Part shown: positions 7,048 to 14,458 of the stretch, piece after piece
Layout: every line of letters starts with the position of its first letter
Position numbering within the stretch: the stretch's first letter is position 1
Source of the DNA: JAEUMY01 sp031394355
Lineage (GTDB): Bacteria > Pseudomonadota > Gammaproteobacteria > Burkholderiales > Usitatibacteraceae
Assembly (NCBI GenBank): GCA_031394355.1
Contig: JANNSU010000025.1
Location: 1 to 16,507 of the forward strand
Length of the DNA: 16,507 bases
Direction of reading: 5' to 3'
The notes under the pieces: model-generated
Seen by the model: the letters and a program-made list of their open reading frames with translations, nothing else
Told to the model about the DNA's origin: nothing
The model's database searches: none
Program-made: the position numbers and the translations under genes

Positions 7048-8383
7048 ACTTCGCCATCGCCGCCTTCCAGCGCATCGAAGCGAGGATGCGGTTGTGTCCG
7101 CTGGGATGGGTGAAGAAGATGGCTTCCTCCATCGGCGCCGGCTCCAGCTTGCGGTACTCCGACAGTTTGAAGATCGCCTCGGCGAAGCCGTCCGGCTCGC
7201 GTGAGACATTGAGCCCGAAGTAATCCGCTTCGATCTCGTGCACGCGGGTGATGGTGTTGGTCACCGGTGTCGCAAAAAACATGTAGACGGAAAACAGGGC
7301 GGTCAGCAGCGGCAGTCCGACAGGATCGGCGATGTTGCGAATGCCATAGCGTTCACCGAATCGTGCGTGTGCCCACGCCCAGCCGAAGCGCAGGAACAGC
7401 ATGCCGCCCAAGAGCACCAGGGTGAAGAAGATCACCGCCTTGTAGACGTGGTTCAGCACGTAGTGGCCCATCTCGTGACCCATCACGGCACGGATCTCGG
7501 CCGGTGAGGTGCGGTTCAGCAGATTGTCGTTGAGCGAAATGCGCGTCGTGCCGAAGATGCCGCTGACGTTCGCGCTGATGCGCTTGGTCTGCTTGGACGC
7601 ATCGAACCAGTAGACGTTATCTGCCGGGATGTTGTTGGCCCGTGCCATGGCGAGGATGTCATCGCGGAGCGGCCCGTCGGGCAGCGGCTTGTACGTGTTG
7701 AAGAGCGGTGCAATGAAGACCGGCGCCACCATGATCATCAACGTGATGAAGACGCCGCCTGCGATCGTGCCCCACGCCCACCACGTGTTCGGCAGGCGGC
7801 GCAGGATGAGATACAGGCCGGTGATCACGATGCTGCCGATGACCATCGACACGCCGAGGCCGATGGCCGATTCGCCCAGCCAGGCGCCGAAGGTCTGGTT
7901 GGACAGGCTGTACTGATGTTCGCGGAAGTATTTCTCGTAGACCGAGAACGGGAAGGACAGGATTGCAACGGCGGGGATGTAGAAGAGCGCATAGCCCAGC
8001 GCGCGCAGGTTCGGCCCCTTCACGCGCGCCTCGATGGCATCGCGGACCTTCACCGACCAGCGCGAGGCCAGCAGCAGCCAGGCCACGCCCAGGCCATAGA
8101 GCAGACTCCACAACAGTATCCAATACTTGCCCTCGAAATAGGCATCGGACTTGGCGCGCGCGTCGCCGGTGAGGCGATTCATGAAAGCCCGCGTTGCCGC
8201 TTCGGGATCGACCGTGGCAGCCTTTGCTGTGACGGGTGCCGATGTTGCGGGCGCAGCGGTACTGGATACGGTGGGTGTTCCCGTGCCTGTCGGTTTGGGC
8301 GGATCAGCAGCGAGACTGCTGCCCGCAAAGGCAAGGGTAAGGGCAAGGGCAAGGGCAAAGCAAAACAGGACATTGCGCAACAT
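7046..8383 (-). CDS. M48 family membrane metalloprotease (Ste24/CAAX prenyl protease 1 type)
   Basis: This 445-aa zinc metalloprotease is probably an inner-membrane enzyme in protein quality control. An N-terminal signal-like hydrophobic stretch (LRNVLFCFALALALTLAF...SSLAA) is followed by a Pro/Thr/Ala linker. A Ste24-type N-terminal multi-helix domain comes next (about 90-250), including the SVYEKYFREHQYSLSNQ segment typical of this family. Zinc ligands are His303 and His307 in HEMGH, with Glu304 as the catalytic base; the third ligand is likely Glu383 in EIEAD. Start at 8383 is favoured over an upstream frame extension by GGAGG about 8 bases before this ATG. Bacterial Ste24 homologues usually lack known prenylated substrates, so the substrate is unknown. 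The signal region is encoded by near-perfect AAGGGC hexanucleotide repeats (about 8328-8360). Confidence 0.92.
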   Translation of the reverse strand: MLRNVLFCFALALALTLAFAGSSLAADPPKPTGTGTPTVSSTAAPATSAPVTAKAATVDPEAATRAFMNRLTGDARAKSDAYFEGKYWILLWSLLYGLGVAWLLLASRWSVKVRDAIEARVKGPNLRALGYALFYIPAVAILSFPFSVYEKYFREHQYSLSNQTFGAWLGESAIGLGVSMVIGSIVITGLYLILRRLPNTWWAWGTIAGGVFITLMIMVAPVFIAPLFNTYKPLPDGPLRDDILAMARANNIPADNVYWFDASKQTKRISANVSGIFGTTRISLNDNLLNRTSPAEIRAVMGHEMGHYVLNHVYKAVIFFTLVLLGGMLFLRFGWAWAHARFGERYGIRNIADPVGLPLLTALFSVYMFFATPVTNTITRVHEIEADYFGLNVSREPDGFAEAIFKLSEYRKLEPAPMEEAIFFTHPSGHNRILASMRWKAAMAK

Positions 8384-8510
8384 GGGACGCCCTCCGAAGT
8401 TCAAAGGCGGCATTGTGCGCGAAATCCCCCTTGCTACGCAGCGGGCCACTTCGCCCAGGAGACCCGCTGAAGCCTGTGCGTCGTGGCGAGTGTTTCATCG
8501 CCAGCACATG

Positions 8511-9257
8511 CTATCGCGGCAACATCCGCAGATAGCTCGCGATGTCGACCGCGATTTTGGGATTCACCAGCCGCAGTGCGCGCATGTCCTCGCCGGGCTG
8601 GCCGTTGTAGAGCTTGTGCAGCATCTCAGCACCGTTGTCGGCCACGCCGCCGAGTGAGCGGTTATGCCGCGCCTTGCGGCCATCCTCGCCGTGGCACTCG
8701 ACGCAGAGCAGCGAGTAGACCGCGCCGCCCTTCAGCACATTGCCGCGCACGGCGTTGTCCGCCGTGAGCATCGGCGTGAAGTCGATCTGCCCCTTCGACA
8801 CGAAGTTGGCCAGGTCCTTCACGTCCTGCGCATCCAGCAGCTTTGGGCCATAGCCGTGCAGCGGCGCGCGCAAGAGCGCGATGATTGCCGCCACATCCCG
8901 GCCTGCCGCAGCCCGGATGCCTTTGATGCCGGTGTGATGTTCGCCGCTGCGGTATGCGCCATCCGCCCCGCGATAATCCCAGCCATGGCATTCCTTGCAG
9001 CGCCAGGTGTCGGCCCCGCGCTGCTTGCCGGTGGCGGGATAGGCCGGATGCTTGCTGGCTGGTTCGGGGCTGTTGTTCTCGTAGAAGAACTTGTCATACA
9101 GCCTGCCGCCGCGGGCGATGGAAATTTCTTCCGGCGTTGGCGCGTCGTCGTCGTTGGCCCGAGCGGGCGGGGCGATGGTCAGCATGGCGATCGTCACCAC
9201 GCCAAGAAGCAGGGCGCGGCGCCTTCGCCAGTGCAGCAGTGCGTGTACGGGTTGCAT
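8511..9257 (-). CDS. Periplasmic di-haem c-type cytochrome
   Basis: This 248-aa exported electron carrier has an arginine-rich N-region (RRRR) and a hydrophobic core ending near PPARA (about residue 34), consistent with Sec export. Two haem c attachment motifs are present: CKECH at 87-91 within TWRCKECHGWDYRG, and CVECH at 185-189 within SLLCVECHGEDGR. The two-domain layout suggests two cytochrome c folds joined by a helical linker. Distal ligands are uncertain; Met163 or Met in GEDMRAL may serve. The start at 9257 has no good Shine-Dalgarno, so a later start is possible. It lies 127 bases from the M48 gene on the same strand and is divergent from the OmpA-FecR gene. The redox partner is not in the window. 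Confidence 0.9.
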   Translation of the reverse strand: MQPVHALLHWRRRRALLLGVVTIAMLTIAPPARANDDDAPTPEEISIARGGRLYDKFFYENNSPEPASKHPAYPATGKQRGADTWRCKECHGWDYRGADGAYRSGEHHTGIKGIRAAAGRDVAAIIALLRAPLHGYGPKLLDAQDVKDLANFVSKGQIDFTPMLTADNAVRGNVLKGGAVYSLLCVECHGEDGRKARHNRSLGGVADNGAEMLHKLYNGQPGEDMRALRLVNPKIAVDIASYLRMLPR

Positions 9258-9472
9258 GGGGGAGCGTGGTTCCGAAGGTGCCCGAGTGCAGGCAAGACGA
9301 TACGATGGGCCCCAAGCATGACAAAGAGTTTGACAGGGATCAAGCGGGTGCTGTCTTGTTCCGGTTGATCGGGCTTGTCCCGTTCAGCGTGCGTCGGCGC
9401 ATGGCCCGTGGCGGCATGGGGCGGCATAGCGCGACAACGACGCACAGGGAATTGACCCAGGCGGCAGGCGGT

Positions 9473-9488
9473 GTGCGAATATTCGCAC
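9473..9488. repeat. TGCGAATATTCGCA palindrome, copy 4 (16-bp form)
   Basis: GTGCGAATATTCGCAC is a perfect 16-bp palindrome, the longest of the set. It lies in the 297-base divergent gap (9258-9554) between the cytochrome and OmpA-FecR genes, 66 bases before the latter's proposed start. Nothing else clear was seen in that gap. Confidence 0.9.
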
Positions 9489-9554
9489 TGGCCTTTCGGC
9501 CCGGACAGTGTGGCACGCCGTGCCGACCTGGCTGAACCTGTTGCGGAGTGTGCC

Positions 9555-10847
9555 ATGCGGTCAACCCTGTTTGCGGTAACCCTTCCCGTCAATCCTTGCA
9601 CTGGTCCGGGCAAGCGTCGCTGGCACATGGCGTCCCGGGCTCTGGCGGCGATGCTGTTCACACTGGGCGCGCTGGCGGCAAACGCCGCAGCACCCGCGAA
9701 AGACGCTGCCCCGCCGCCTGCGACCGATCCGTCGGTGCAGGACATGGTCGATGCGCTGAAGCCGAAGCCTGATCTTGGCCGCGCACGCAGCCTCGTGCCC
9801 GGGCAGCCTGCCCCGCCGCCGGTGCCGAGCCAACTGCAGCTCATGGTGCAGTTCGAATTCAATTCGGCCAAGGTGTCCACCACCAGCGCCGATCTGCTGA
9901 AGAAACTCGCGTCGGCGATGAATGCGCCAGAGCTGGCGCGCAGCCGCTTCCTGATCGAAGGCCACACCGATGCCGTCGGAACGGCCGCGTACAACCAGGA
10001 CCTCTCGGAACGCCGCGCCGCCGCCGTGAAGCAGATCCTCATCGGGCAGGGGGCGGTGGATACCGCACGCCTGCTGACCGTAGGCCGGGGCAGCACCCAG
10101 CTCGTCGACACGGCCGATCCGAAGGCCGCTGCCAACCGCCGCGTGCGGGTCGTCTCGATGGCGGGCGAGGTGGCCAAGGCCGCCGAGCCGCCACCAGCCG
10201 CCACCCAGAAGGACACCAGCCTGCGTTTGGCCGGCAGGATCACCCGGCTTCAGGGCGAGGCCACCGTCGGCCGCAATCGCGATGGCACGGGGAAGGACTC
10301 ACCGCTGCACGAGGATGATCCGGTGAATGCGGGCGACATCATCCGCACCGGCGCGGGTGCGTCGGTGGTGGTGGGCATGAACGACGGCGCCAAGGTGCTG
10401 GTGCGGCCGGGCACGTCGGTGACCATCGCCGAATCCATCGCGTCCGGCCCGCTGGGCACGCTGGTGCAGCGGGTGGAGCTGCTGGTCGGTGCCATCCGTT
10501 TCATCACCGGCGACATCGGGCGGCGCAACCCGGACGGCGTGCGCCTGAAGACGCCGACACTCACCATTGGCATTCGCGGCACGGACATCGATCTGGTGCA
10601 TGCGCCGCGCACCCGCAGCGGCGCGGCCGGCGGCAGCTACGTGAAGGTCAACACGGGTGCAGTGGCCCTGACCGGCGTGGACGGATCGCTCGTCGAGCTG
10701 GCACCGGGAGAGCAGGGCTTCGGCGCGCTGGAGGTGCCCAAGGTGCGCGGCGGCCCGGCTCCGCCTGCAGCGCGCAAGGGCATGGTGCCTGCGGAGGTGT
10801 TTGCGGGGCAGGACAATGATGCGGCGTTGTTGGGGGAGAAGCGCTGA
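9555..10847 (+). CDS. Exported OmpA-like / FecR-like fusion protein
   Basis: This 430-aa protein has, in order, an N-terminal export signal (hydrophobic LAAMLFTLGALAANA at about 30-44, preceded by KRRW) and a Pro/Ala-rich linker. An OmpA-like peptidoglycan-binding domain follows (about 94-202; motifs QFEFNSAKV, EGHTDAVG, NQDLSERRA, GRGSTQ, NRRVRV). A FecR-like domain comes next (about 223-390; DDPVNAGDIIRTGAGASV, NDGAKVLVRPGTSV, IGIRGTDID), then a Pro-rich tail. It probably sits in the periplasm bound to the cell wall and presents the FecR domain. ATG 9555 has GGAG 6 bases upstream; ATG 9627 would give a more ordinary signal peptide and is the main alternative. FecR-like domains of this kind often lack a paired sigma factor, and none is seen here. 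No partner gene is evident. Confidence 0.88.
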   Translation: MRSTLFAVTLPVNPCTGPGKRRWHMASRALAAMLFTLGALAANAAAPAKDAAPPPATDPSVQDMVDALKPKPDLGRARSLVPGQPAPPPVPSQLQLMVQFEFNSAKVSTTSADLLKKLASAMNAPELARSRFLIEGHTDAVGTAAYNQDLSERRAAAVKQILIGQGAVDTARLLTVGRGSTQLVDTADPKAAANRRVRVVSMAGEVAKAAEPPPAATQKDTSLRLAGRITRLQGEATVGRNRDGTGKDSPLHEDDPVNAGDIIRTGAGASVVVGMNDGAKVLVRPGTSVTIAESIASGPLGTLVQRVELLVGAIRFITGDIGRRNPDGVRLKTPTLTIGIRGTDIDLVHAPRTRSGAAGGSYVKVNTGAVALTGVDGSLVELAPGEQGFGALEVPKVRGGPAPPAARKGMVPAEVFAGQDNDAALLGEKR

Positions 10848-10896
10848 GGGTTGGGGCGGTCAAAGTAAAGGGCGATGGCTGAGGGAGGATCGCTCA

Positions 10897-10910
10897 TGCG
10901 AATATTCGCA
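10897..10910. repeat. TGCGAATATTCGCA palindrome, copy 5
   Basis: This perfect 14-bp palindrome lies 49 bases after the OmpA-FecR stop codon, at the edge between the ordinary coding block and the accessory block. The rest of 10848-11081 contains only the 18-bp motif at 10983-11000 and no convincing gene. Confidence 0.9.
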
Positions 10911-10982
10911 ATATGCCCGTGGACGGCAGGAATGTTGAGCATGGTGCCTTTGGTTCCGGTTTGGCAGGGAATGGGTGTTGAA

Positions 10983-11000
10983 AATGGTGTCTGAACCCAT
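10983..11000 (+). repeat. 18-bp motif AATGGTGTCTGAACCCAT, left copy
   Basis: This motif matches the reverse complement of 14631-14648 at 17 of 18 bases (A for C at one position). The two copies are inverted relative to each other and enclose about 3.6 kb with four genes. The TCTGA(C/A)CCC core is shared with other inverted repeats in the block. Confidence 0.7.
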
Positions 11001-11081
11001 ATACGTTATGGAGTGAAATTCCATTGGGCGCAAGCTAACCTAACGGTGAGCGCTCAGATGATGCGCGCACCAGGGGAAGCT

Positions 11082-12044
11082 ATGAAGGCGACACTACTCG
11101 CAGTATTCCTTGCGCTGCACTGCTTGGCGGCGTCCACACCTCTGGAGAAGCCCACCGCCACCAACTCATCGCAAGCCGCCCCTACTGGGGACAAGGCTGT
11201 CAGCGCAATTGAGAAAGACGACAAGCGCATTGCGCCCGCCGCTGCAAAACAAGTCAGCCCCATCGCTGCCACCCCGGCCCAAGAAGCGCTCTCTCCAGCA
11301 AAGAAAGACGAAACTCGCGGAGAGGCAGAGCTGAAGTCATTTCACGCAACACACGCCAGCGCGTGGATAGCGTTGGTTATGGCCATGATCGCCCTCCTTC
11401 AAGCTTATATGTTCTTCGTGCAGCTGAAGCACATGCAGCAGTCGAATGAAGTCGCTACGAATATCGCAAGGGTAGCCTTGTCGCAGTCCAACCGCCAGAT
11501 GTCAGCGGATCGGGCCGTGCTGCGAGTGGACATAAAAGGAGGACTGACCAGTTGGGTAGAAGACGGGCATGGGATCAAGGTCTTCTTTGGAACAAGAAAC
11601 ATCGGCAACACTCCAGCAACTGTAACGCTTGAAACGTTTGGACAGGCACTCTTAAAGCCTGGAGAACGGCTTCCCGGCTACGCCAAGCTACACCCCAGCA
11701 CCACTGAAAGATTGCAGGTGAAAGACGAAGCGATTTACGCCTCGATGGCTTTTAAACACACCCAGATCGAAAACCAAGCCGTCCGGCGTGGGGAACTTCG
11801 GGTTGTCCTTTTTGGATACGTTGACTACATCGACATTTTTGGGCGGAGGCACCGCGGCGGGTTTGCCAAAGAGCTGCTGGTAAATCCTGACGGTCCCAAT
11901 GAAGATGGAACTGACTTCCTAGCATTTCACATTCTTGATGACCGAAACTTCAACTTCGACAGGGAGCGCACGGTTGGGGATGGAATTGACTGGACCCCGG
12001 AAGCCATCGCTGAATATCAAATGAGGAAGTCTGCGGAGAGATAA
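11082..12044 (+). CDS. Single-pass membrane protein of unknown function
   Basis: I do not recognise a named family for this 320-aa protein. An N-terminal signal or anchor (MKATLLAVFLALHCLAAS) is followed by about 65 residues of low-complexity A/K/P/T/S sequence. A clear membrane helix (about 93-114) leads into a short helix (SNEVATNIARVALSQ) and a C-terminal beta-rich domain with VVLFGYVDYIDIFGRRHRGGF (about 240-260). This layout recurs in many uncharacterised bacterial proteins with one TM and a cytosolic or periplasmic sandwich domain. ATG 11082 is chosen because of AGGGGAAG just upstream; the frame is open further upstream without a better start. It is followed after 5 bases by the DUF2971 gene, so the two are probably co-expressed. 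Coding is less GC-rich than in the first 10 kb. Confidence 0.75.
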   Translation: MKATLLAVFLALHCLAASTPLEKPTATNSSQAAPTGDKAVSAIEKDDKRIAPAAAKQVSPIAATPAQEALSPAKKDETRGEAELKSFHATHASAWIALVMAMIALLQAYMFFVQLKHMQQSNEVATNIARVALSQSNRQMSADRAVLRVDIKGGLTSWVEDGHGIKVFFGTRNIGNTPATVTLETFGQALLKPGERLPGYAKLHPSTTERLQVKDEAIYASMAFKHTQIENQAVRRGELRVVLFGYVDYIDIFGRRHRGGFAKELLVNPDGPNEDGTDFLAFHILDDRNFNFDRERTVGDGIDWTPEAIAEYQMRKSAER

Positions 12045-12049
12045 CCCTC

Positions 12050-12883
12050 ATGACGGAGAATCTCACGTTCTACAAACTGCGCGATTTTTCACCGCTCCAC
12101 ATTGAGCTGCCTACGCGGAGAGAGCTTTTTTTTGCCGCCCCCCACACCCTGAATGACCCGCTCGACTGCTGCATTTCAGTCCGCGAGTCGCTGAATGCAC
12201 TCATCGAGAGGGAGAAGGTCAAGGAGGTACGCGACGTTTGGCAACAGTTGCTTTCAATCAACGTCTTCAGCAAGGTCCTCAATAAGGACGTGAACTTTCA
12301 CGATTCGATCTCAGCCTTTACAGCGAAGAGCGGAGTCCTATCGCTTACCCAAGCGATAACCGATACCCTAGTTTGGTCACACTACGGGAACGGGCACCGA
12401 GGTGTCGCCTACGGATTCACTGAGGCGTTCTTCGAGGATCTAGCGAATAACTACGATCACACGGGAATAATGGGGGTAAGCGCAGTCGTCTACCAAGACG
12501 CGCCGCCGCACGAAGAGATCTTTCGAGAACGTGCGAAACAAGTGCTTTCCAGTAGGCGCGGGATCACCGACCCTTACGACAACCGCGACGCGGTTTCGAA
12601 CCTGTTTGAAGAGGCTTACCGCGCCGAGATGCTGACCAAGACCCTGACCACCAAATACACGCCTTGGGCGTATGAGCGGGAATACCGCGCCGTTCGCTAC
12701 GAACCTGGATTGACCGCGTTCCCGCCGAGCGCGCTAATTGAAGTGGTTTTCGGCTTAAAGGCCACGCGCGTAGACCGCGATCAGGTCCACCAAGCGTTGC
12801 GGCATGAAGACTTCAAGCACGTGAGGTTCCGCGAAGCCCACACCCTGCCCAACAGCTTCGAGCTACAGATTCGCGATCTTTAG
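12050..12883 (+). CDS. DUF2971 domain protein
   Basis: This 277-aa soluble protein carries the landmarks of DUF2971. They are an N-terminal FYKLRD (7-12), the FFAAPHTLNDPLDC segment (27-40), WSHYGNGHRGVAYGF (109-123), a KYTPWAYEREYRAV segment (202-215) and VFGLK near the C-terminus. It has no signal peptide or TM. The family's activity is not established to my knowledge; conserved Asn/Asp, His and Glu/Arg residues suggest an enzyme. Start at ATG 12050 has GGAGAG about 9 bases upstream and lies 5 bases after the membrane-protein stop codon. The gene converges with a minus-strand unknown gene across a strong inverted repeat. Its accessory setting makes a defence or stress role possible, but nothing here proves it. 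Confidence 0.82.
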   Translation: MTENLTFYKLRDFSPLHIELPTRRELFFAAPHTLNDPLDCCISVRESLNALIEREKVKEVRDVWQQLLSINVFSKVLNKDVNFHDSISAFTAKSGVLSLTQAITDTLVWSHYGNGHRGVAYGFTEAFFEDLANNYDHTGIMGVSAVVYQDAPPHEEIFRERAKQVLSSRRGITDPYDNRDAVSNLFEEAYRAEMLTKTLTTKYTPWAYEREYRAVRYEPGLTAFPPSALIEVVFGLKATRVDRDQVHQALRHEDFKHVRFREAHTLPNSFELQIRDL

Positions 12884-12888
12884 CAATG

Positions 12889-12979
12889 AACATCGGGGTC
12901 AGGTCTTGCAATGTCGCATTTGCTATTTTGCAAGACCTGACCCCGATGTTGTGACCCCGATGTTGTTACCCCGATGTTG
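12889..12979. repeat. 23-bp perfect inverted repeat plus 14-bp tandem repeats
   Basis: The arm at 12889-12911 and its exact complement at 12928-12950 are 23 bp each with a 16-base loop, and carry GGGGTCAG / CTGACCCC. The right arm continues into three tandem 14-bp units (TGACCCCGATGTTG at 12938 and 12952, TTACCCCGATGTTG at 12966). The element fills the gap between two converging genes and ends one base before the minus-strand stop codon. It can fold strongly on either strand and so may serve as a bidirectional terminator. The shape also fits a REP/MITE-like element. Confidence 0.9.
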
Positions 12980-12980
12980 T

Positions 12981-13544
12981 TCAAAGTCGGTCCTGCGATT
13001 TCGAGCTGCCTGCTAGATCCGTGCATCTCTTGCCTAATAGCGTCACGAATTCCTGGGATCGGTCATAGATTTTGTCCCAGTCTTTCCACAGCAGTCGGTC
13101 CTTTCGGCCATGATCTTCGGGGGTATGAGGCGGGGCACCTGTTGTGATCGCATCGCGGCCAAGCTCTGCGTTTAGCTTGTTAACTCGATCTAAAGCACAG
13201 TTTACGTAGAAGCCGCTCGTCCAGTCCCTCGCGCCGCGATCCTGTGGGTAATTCACAGCGTTGTCTCGGACGAGGCAGAGTAGTATTTCCTTCTGCCCTT
13301 CGACGATATCCCTGCTTTTGGCTTCGGTTTCGTCAACCCAATAGATTAGGAATGCTGATCGCCAGAGTGCTAGTGATATTCCCGTAAGCAACCCGGCGAT
13401 TCTCTCGAGCTCGGCTTGTGTTTTTAGATGCTCCGCATGAAGCCGATGGATTTCGTACAAATCCAAGAGCATCTGCCCAATTCTCATCCGGGCAGTCTGC
13501 ATCCATTCCGCCGCGGCTCGGGAGGGTTCGTCGGCACGGCTCAT
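12981..13544 (-). CDS. Unknown helical protein
   Basis: I do not recognise this 187-aa protein. It appears largely alpha-helical: an N-terminal charged region with several heptad-like stretches (ARMRIGQMLLDLYEIHRLHAEH, AELERIAGLL), a moderately hydrophobic segment (about 48-68, LTGISLALWRSAFLIYW), and a polar C-terminus. No signal peptide, metal motif or catalytic pattern is evident. GAGG lies 7 bases upstream of the ATG, which supports this start. Its stop codon abuts the 14-bp tandem repeats. It converges with the DUF2971 gene and is separated from the upstream HNH gene by a 196-base gap holding an inverted-repeat element. Coding composition is less GC-rich than the first 10 kb. Confidence 0.65.
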   Translation of the reverse strand: MSRADEPSRAAAEWMQTARMRIGQMLLDLYEIHRLHAEHLKTQAELERIAGLLTGISLALWRSAFLIYWVDETEAKSRDIVEGQKEILLCLVRDNAVNYPQDRGARDWTSGFYVNCALDRVNKLNAELGRDAITTGAPPHTPEDHGRKDRLLWKDWDKIYDRSQEFVTLLGKRCTDLAGSSKSQDRL

Positions 13545-13570
13545 AATTGGACCTCACTAATGGGATGATT

Positions 13571-13729
13571 GGAAACAATAGGAAACAATAGGGGACAGAC
13601 CACAATTGATTCTGAATCGGCGAGTGAAAGGCGCGGCCAGGATGACTAAGCCAAGTGTAGTGCGGCTTGGCCGTGATGCGAATATTCGCAAGAAGTCCCT
13701 GCTGCGGGGAAACAATTGTGGTCTGACCC
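13571..13729. repeat. MITE-like inverted repeat element
   Basis: The arms at 13592-13608 (GGGACAGACCACAATTG) and 13713-13729 (CAATTGTGGTCTGACCC) pair at 16 of 17 positions and face each other across about 104 bases. Two tandem GGAAACAATA units (13571-13590) precede the left arm and GGGGAAACAATT precedes the right arm. Inside lies palindrome copy 6. No open frame of interest is present. The size, terminal inverted repeats and intergenic position fit a short non-autonomous element. Confidence 0.75.
13677..13690. repeat. TGCGAATATTCGCA palindrome, copy 6
   Basis: This perfect 14-bp palindrome lies inside the inverted-repeat element at 13571-13729. Its right flank (AGAAGTCCCTGC) loosely resembles the AGTCCTGC that follows copies 1 and 2. 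Confidence 0.9.
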
Positions 13730-13740
13730 ATTCATTTACG

Positions 13741-14409
13741 TTACGGCGTCGGTCTCAGCTCACCAGCCTTTAGCTGTGCCAGAACCTGGAGCCGTCCTTG
13801 AAATTCCGGCTCGCTCAGGTAGCCTTCCCTAAAGAGGCGACGCAAGAAGTCTTCGGCTGACATCGTTCCCTTTTTGTTGTTCGCTTCTCGGGACGCAGCC
13901 ACGCAATTTCTGTATCCATTGCCGCCTGCGGGCCGCGATACAACGTGCTCGACAATGAAGTTGTTCTCGTCCAGTTGTTGCAGCGTGTAGAAGCACCGAT
14001 TGCCTTCACGTTTCAAGAGAAGCGCGCGATTCTCTGGAACATTAAAGAAATCCATCGCCTCAATATCGACCGAGGCCGCTGCATCCGGTTCGCTGATTAG
14101 GTTTGGAATTTCAGAAGGCAGGTGGAGTCGCAACACACGACCAGCATGATTTGTACGCACAACCGTCAGGCAGCCCTTGGCTTCGAGCGACGCGAGCTTC
14201 GTATAGGCAGAACTCTCTGACATGGGTTTGCCGCTTTCACCTATTCCCGTTGCCATCCGTGTTCGCGCCGACTTGAAGGCAATTGTTGCCTCGTCTAGTC
14301 CGAGAAGTCGACTGTGTCGGAATATGTACAAGTAAATCGCTTGCTCGTACGTATCCAGCTTCGGAGCGAGGTGGTCATGGAACTGACAGATGAACTCGTG
14401 AAGATCCAT
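13741..14409 (-). CDS. HNH nuclease-like protein with N-terminal winged helix
   Basis: This 222-aa protein has two parts. Residues about 20-100 read as a winged helix-turn-helix (YEQAIYLYIFRHSRL, SSAYTKLASLEAKGCLTVV, LHLPSEIPNL), a DNA-binding fold common in replication or mobile-element proteins. Residues about 136-182 form an HNH-like module: Cys139, then EHVVSRPAGGNGYRNC (His155, Asn168) and REANNKKG (Asn177/Asn178). The usual second Cys of the zinc knuckle (CxxC) is absent (CFYT), so a metal site may be reduced or different. The start at ATG 14409 is chosen over an upstream TTG; GAGAAG lies about 10 bases before it. It begins about 50 bases after an attC-like hairpin. Possible roles are defence or mobile-element nuclease; target unknown. 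Confidence 0.8.
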   Translation of the reverse strand: MDLHEFICQFHDHLAPKLDTYEQAIYLYIFRHSRLLGLDEATIAFKSARTRMATGIGESGKPMSESSAYTKLASLEAKGCLTVVRTNHAGRVLRLHLPSEIPNLISEPDAAASVDIEAMDFFNVPENRALLLKREGNRCFYTLQQLDENNFIVEHVVSRPAGGNGYRNCVAASREANNKKGTMSAEDFLRRLFREGYLSEPEFQGRLQVLAQLKAGELRPTP

Positions 14410-14458
14410 TTTTTCTGCACTTCTCAATCAGGGACCGCCAAAGACGGTGAATTGTGAG

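Noticed and set aside
9194..10243. 349-codon minus-strand frame opposite the OmpA-FecR and cytochrome region
   Set aside because: It is a low-complexity Ala/Ser/Arg shadow; both overlapping genes have recognisable domains and export signals.
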